DNA of 64,000 nt from Arthrobacter sp. Y81 (GTDB taxonomy: Bacteria > Actinomycetota > Actinomycetes > Actinomycetales > Micrococcaceae), in assembly GCF_002929335.1 (NCBI RefSeq), contig NZ_PJIL01000007.1, forward strand, positions 62,001 to 126,000, read 5' to 3'. The notes beneath the pieces are model-generated. The model saw only the letters and a list, made by a program, of their open reading frames with translations, ran no database searches and was not told the DNA's origin. The translations under genes were made by a program, and so were the position numbers. The number at the start of each line of letters is the position of its first letter. Within the stretch, counting starts at the first letter, position 1. Of the stretch, positions 60,420 through 64,000 are shown one piece after another.

Positions 60420-60470
60420 GCCGGGCAGGGCAGGTCCGAACCCGGCCCGAGCTCGGGGAGCCCGCGAGTG

Positions 60471-61155
60471 CTACGCGTAGACCTTCTCGAGGTAGTCACC
60501 CCAGGCCTCGACTGTGGCCTCCGGATCCCCGCTGCCACTGAAATCGTGGACGGTCATTCCCACCGGGGCACCGAACACGTTGCGGCCAAAGAACCGGTAC
60601 ATGGTGTCCGCGGTCCGCAGGCCCAGGAAGTTCTCGTTGGAGAAGTCCGCCTGCCCCCTGAGCCGGCCGACGCCGTCGACCTCGACATCAAACGTGTCCC
60701 CCTGCGACGCGGCCTCCACGCCGAGGGCCTTCTTCAGCTGCACAAAGCCTTCCGACGTCTGGGAAGCGGCGGGGCCCTGGATGTCCGTGAACACCACGGG
60801 CTGGCCGTCGAAGTACTTCAGGTACTGCCCCAGTGTGTGGAGATAGAACTCCGTGTGCTTGCTCGCGCCGTCGTACTGCTGGTCCCAGTTTTCCGCGAAG
60901 ATGCCGCTGTGCACGTAATGGAGCCGGGCCCGGCCGCCGTCGAGCGGTTCCAAGACATGCTCCAGCTGGTTGAACCAGCCGTCGGGCCCATCCATGCGCG
61001 ACACCAGGTGCTGCGGGTACTCCTCGACGGTCTTCACGTCCGGCCACTGGTCAGTCGGGAACATCCAGCCGGCCGTGCCCTTGGTCACGGCTTCCCAGAC
61101 ACGCTCCGGGGTGCCGGGCAGCTCGGTGTCGTAAACAATCTCGAATTTACGGTCG

Positions 61156-61163
<8 letters not shown>
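60471..61163 (-). CDS. SRPBCC (AHSA1-type) domain protein
   Basis: 230 residues. Helix-grip fold typical of AHSA1/START-like proteins (FEIVYDTELPGTPERVWEAVT, then GWFNQLEHVLEPLDGGRARLHYVHSG); a second region with YRFFGRNVFGAPVGMTVHDF follows. The ATG overlaps the ArsR stop by 8 bases (ATGACTGA). Binds a hydrophobic ligand or acts as chaperone-like; role unknown. Second gene of an ArsR/SRPBCC operon. Confidence 0.88.
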
Positions 61164-61788
<625 letters not shown>

Positions 61789-61794
61789 GGCTTA

Positions 61795-61824
61795 AGTATC
61801 GTCACCGACAATTTTATTTGTCAA
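61795..61824 (-). promoter_or_regulatory. Promoter and inverted repeat of the ArsR/SRPBCC operon
   Basis: -35 TTGACA (61819-61824), -10 GATACT (61795-61800), 18-base spacer. The spacer carries GACAA...TTGTC (61807-61822), a probable ArsR operator overlapping the promoter. Confidence 0.7.
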
Positions 61825-61999
61825 GAACTTTTTTACCGTCGGTGGTGAGTTCGCCGGAGTGGTGCGGGAACGCAGGAACCTGTCACACAACAGCCTGACA
61901 CACAGGGAATTTCCGGCGAATCCGCAGCTGACCGGCGAACTCGACGCAGGAACTCGGCGCCGGACGAGGACGCCCGGCGTCGCAAAGTAGAATGGACCG

Positions 62000-62947
62000 G
62001 TGATGCAATCCCCCCTCCCCGTGCGCGACGGCGTCAACGCGACCCGCCTGCGCCTCCCGGACGAGGGGCCCTGGGACACCGCCATGGACTACATGATGCA
62101 CCGCTGGGGCCACATCGACCCGCAGGGCATCGAGGACCGTTTCGACGCCGGCGAGATCGTGGGCGAGGGCGGCGTCCCGCTGGACCGGCGCACTAGGCTC
62201 GAGGACCACACCTTTATCTGGTACTACCGCACGCTCCCGCCGGAGACGCGGCTGCCCGTCGAGCTCAGCATCCTGCACCAGGACGATCACATCCTCGTGG
62301 TGGACAAACCCCACTTCCTGCCCACCACTCCTGGCGGCACCTACATCCAGGAGTCGGCCCTGGTGCGGCTCCGGAACCAGCTGAACCTCCCGGACCTGAT
62401 CCCCATGCACCGCCTGGACCGGATGACGGCAGGCATCCTCCTGCTCTCCACCAACCCGGAGACCCGCGGCAACTACCAGGTCCTTTTCGAAAAACGCCAG
62501 GTCCAGAAGGAGTACGAGTGCGTGTCCGCCGCGGAACCGGCTGCGGGACATCCCGCTGTCGACTTCCCCGTGGTGGTGCGGAACCGCATGACCAAGTCCC
62601 GCAGTTACCTCCTGGCGGAGGTCATCGACGGCGAGCCCAATGCGGAAACCCGCATTGAACTGCTGAAGACGTACGACGCCGGCACTCACGCAAGTGAACC
62701 GACGCGGCGGGGGCTGTACCGGCTTGAGCCGCACTCAGGAAAAACCCACCAGCTCAGGGTCCACATGGCCTCGCTGGGGCTGGGCATCGTGAACGATGCC
62801 TTCTACCCCGACCTGCTGGACAAGGCACCGGACGACTACACCAAGCCGCTCCAGCTCCTGGCCCGCGGGATCCGCTTTGTGGACCCCATCACCAGGGAGC
62901 CGGTGGAGTACCGCAGCAGGCTTCAGCTCAGCGAAGCCCCGGCCTGA
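62000..62947 (+). CDS. RluA-family pseudouridine synthase
   Basis: 315 residues. Catalytic HRLDRMTAGILLLSTNPETRGNYQ with the key Asp in HRLDR; LVVDKPHFLPTTPGGTYIQESAL and the C-terminal SGKTHQLRVHMASLGLGIVNDAFYPDL match RluA enzymes. It isomerises uridine in rRNA or tRNA; the target is unknown. TAGAAT lies 6 bases before the GTG start, so the transcript is probably leaderless. Confidence 0.95.
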   Translation: MMQSPLPVRDGVNATRLRLPDEGPWDTAMDYMMHRWGHIDPQGIEDRFDAGEIVGEGGVPLDRRTRLEDHTFIWYYRTLPPETRLPVELSILHQDDHILVVDKPHFLPTTPGGTYIQESALVRLRNQLNLPDLIPMHRLDRMTAGILLLSTNPETRGNYQVLFEKRQVQKEYECVSAAEPAAGHPAVDFPVVVRNRMTKSRSYLLAEVIDGEPNAETRIELLKTYDAGTHASEPTRRGLYRLEPHSGKTHQLRVHMASLGLGIVNDAFYPDLLDKAPDDYTKPLQLLARGIRFVDPITREPVEYRSRLQLSEAPA

Positions 62948-62992
62948 GCTGGCTGTCCCTTGCCGCCGGTGAAAATGAGGTAACTTGTGGCC

Positions 62993-63631
62993 ATGGACCT
63001 GGCCAACGCCGACACCTGGGGAGCGGCGATCTATTTCTGGATCATCCCCATCGTCCTTGGCGATGCCATCTTCCCGCCCATCCCCTCCGAAATGGTGGTG
63101 ATCACGGGCGGCGCGCTCTCCGCAGAGGGCCGCGCCAACTTCCTGCTGGTGGGCCTGCTGTCCGCCTTCGCCTCGTGGATCGGCGACGTCGTGGTGTTCC
63201 AGTTGTTCAAGCGCCGCCTCAGCCATGTCCTGGACCGGTGGCGGTGGGGCCGTAAATTCCACAGCGGCATCCACGCGGCCATCGCCAAGGCCGGGCGTTC
63301 CACCACGTACGGCGCCATCATCGGCGTCCGGTTCATTCCGGGAGGCCGGCTCGCGACGTCGGCCGCGGCGGGCATCGCCGACGTCACCACCCGGGCGTTC
63401 AGTTTCTGCGCGGCGGTGGGCGCCGTCCTCTGGGCCACCTATCTTGTAGGGCTCGGCTACTTCACGGGTTCCGCGACCAAGCTGCCGTTCTGGGCAAGCT
63501 CGCTGATCGGCGTCGCCGTCGGCTTGCTGATCGGCGGGGTGCTGGGCATTATTGTCACCCGCCGGCGCGGCAGCCGTTCGCCCGTGGACGAGCCAACCGA
63601 TGACATCCGCCCTGATACCCCACCGACCTGA
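62993..63631 (+). CDS. DedA-family membrane protein
   Basis: 212 residues, about five membrane segments. DedA/VTT blocks: GDAIFPPIPSEMVVITGGALS, AFASWIGDVVVFQLF and GVRFIPGGRLATSAAAGI with the conserved Arg. DedA proteins help recycle lipid carriers and maintain the proton-motive force. TAACTT lies 6 bases before ATG 62993 (leaderless). A Pro/Asp/Arg tail ends the protein. Confidence 0.93.
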   Translation: MDLANADTWGAAIYFWIIPIVLGDAIFPPIPSEMVVITGGALSAEGRANFLLVGLLSAFASWIGDVVVFQLFKRRLSHVLDRWRWGRKFHSGIHAAIAKAGRSTTYGAIIGVRFIPGGRLATSAAAGIADVTTRAFSFCAAVGAVLWATYLVGLGYFTGSATKLPFWASSLIGVAVGLLIGGVLGIIVTRRRGSRSPVDEPTDDIRPDTPPT

Positions 63632-63646
63632 CGCGGCACCTTCGCG

Positions 63647-63952
63647 CTAGACGGGAGCCCAGCGGCCGCGGCTGCGGCGGAGCACCAAAAGTGCGCCCGT
63701 CACCGCAACGCGTTCGACGGCGTCGCGCATCATTGCTGCCGATTCCCGCGCCTGGTTGTTCTCACCGCTGAACTCCGTTGCCTCCACCAGGAAGCGGAGG
63801 TTCAGTTCCGGCACCCCGCCCGCGATTTGGAGCTGGTTCGATTCCACGTGGTGCCGCGTTCCAAGGGCCTCGACGGCGGCGGCCATCACTGCCTGTGGAG
63901 CGTTTCCAGGCTTCAGCCCGGTGATCTTGAGTCTGGTCTGGAACGAAGGCAT
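63647..63952 (-). CDS. Small conserved protein of unknown function
   Basis: 101 residues. FQTRLKITGLKPGNAPQAVMAAAVEALGTRHHVE resembles a small alpha/beta domain; the rest is helical with ESAAMMRDAVERVAV. No family recognised. TAGGGT lies 7 bases before the ATG. It is convergent with the DedA gene. Confidence 0.7.
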   Translation of the reverse strand: MPSFQTRLKITGLKPGNAPQAVMAAAVEALGTRHHVESNQLQIAGGVPELNLRFLVEATEFSGENNQARESAAMMRDAVERVAVTGALLVLRRSRGRWAPV

Positions 63953-64000
63953 AAAAACAACCCTAGCGTCAGCGCGAACCGGCAGGTAACACCCGCAAAT

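Overview
The window is a chromosomal segment of a high-GC actinobacterium, most likely Arthrobacter, Pseudarthrobacter or a close Micrococcaceae relative. The evidence is the strong G/C bias at third codon positions, a GTP-dependent PEP carboxykinase, a c-di-AMP (ydaO-type) riboswitch in front of a secreted transglycosylase, a tRNA-Arg(ACG) with TadA, an Lhr-Nei2 repair pair, and many genes with a TANNNT -10 element only 6-7 bases before the start codon (apparent leaderless transcripts). I found no prophage, transposase, rRNA or CRISPR array. Genus is inference from gene content; no database was searched.

Layout. 1-3.4 kb: DHA2 efflux pump coupled to a PEP-synthase-like phosphotransferase (3' end outside the window) behind a palindromic operator. 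3.5-6.6 kb: pckG with an exact TGTGA-N6-TCACA (Crp/GlxR) site, tRNA-Arg(ACG), FadR-type regulator. 6.8-14.7 kb: flavin disulfide reductase; an operon of degenerate ABC ATPase, YhgE/Pip protein and TetR regulator; small membrane proteins; EamA transporter; SixA-like phosphatase. 14.8-20.9 kb: a dodecin remnant, an orphan winged-helix regulator with a structured leader, a two-component system and the riboswitch-controlled transglycosylase. 21-29.7 kb: GT2, HAD phosphatase, VOC protein, upp, PAP2 phosphatase, tadA, then a tightly coupled minus-strand operon of MDR dehydrogenase, pterin-synthase-like protein, glycosyltransferase and winged-helix protein.

29.7-36.1 kb, behind tRNA-Ser(CGA), is the accessory part: small unknown membrane proteins, two of them probable paralogues, with several gene remnants, a RibD-like reductase, a DJ-1/PfpI protein, a NIPSNAP protein and a 35-residue ORF. 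36.1-46.9 kb is catabolic: an adenylate-kinase paralogue; amidase, M20 carbamoylase and MHS transporter in one operon with a Crp-type site and a LysR neighbour; then PucR divergent from mmsA and a class III aminotransferase. Together these fit import and hydrolysis of an amide or N-carbamoyl amino acid (for example N-carbamoyl-beta-alanine), transamination to a semialdehyde, and oxidation to an acyl-CoA.

46.9-64 kb holds two small unknown proteins, a YcnI-type copper locus, a lipoprotein, an FAD-Rieske oxidoreductase, lhr and nei2, a divergent yczE/MocR pair, a REP-like hairpin, an ArsR/SRPBCC pair, an RluA-type pseudouridine synthase, a DedA protein and a small conserved protein. The best candidate for an undescribed system is the four-gene operon at 25.7-29.6 kb. 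Its pterin-synthase-like protein lacks a canonical zinc ligand and its dehydrogenase lacks the catalytic zinc cysteine, yet both are locked by overlapping or abutting genes to a glycosyltransferase.
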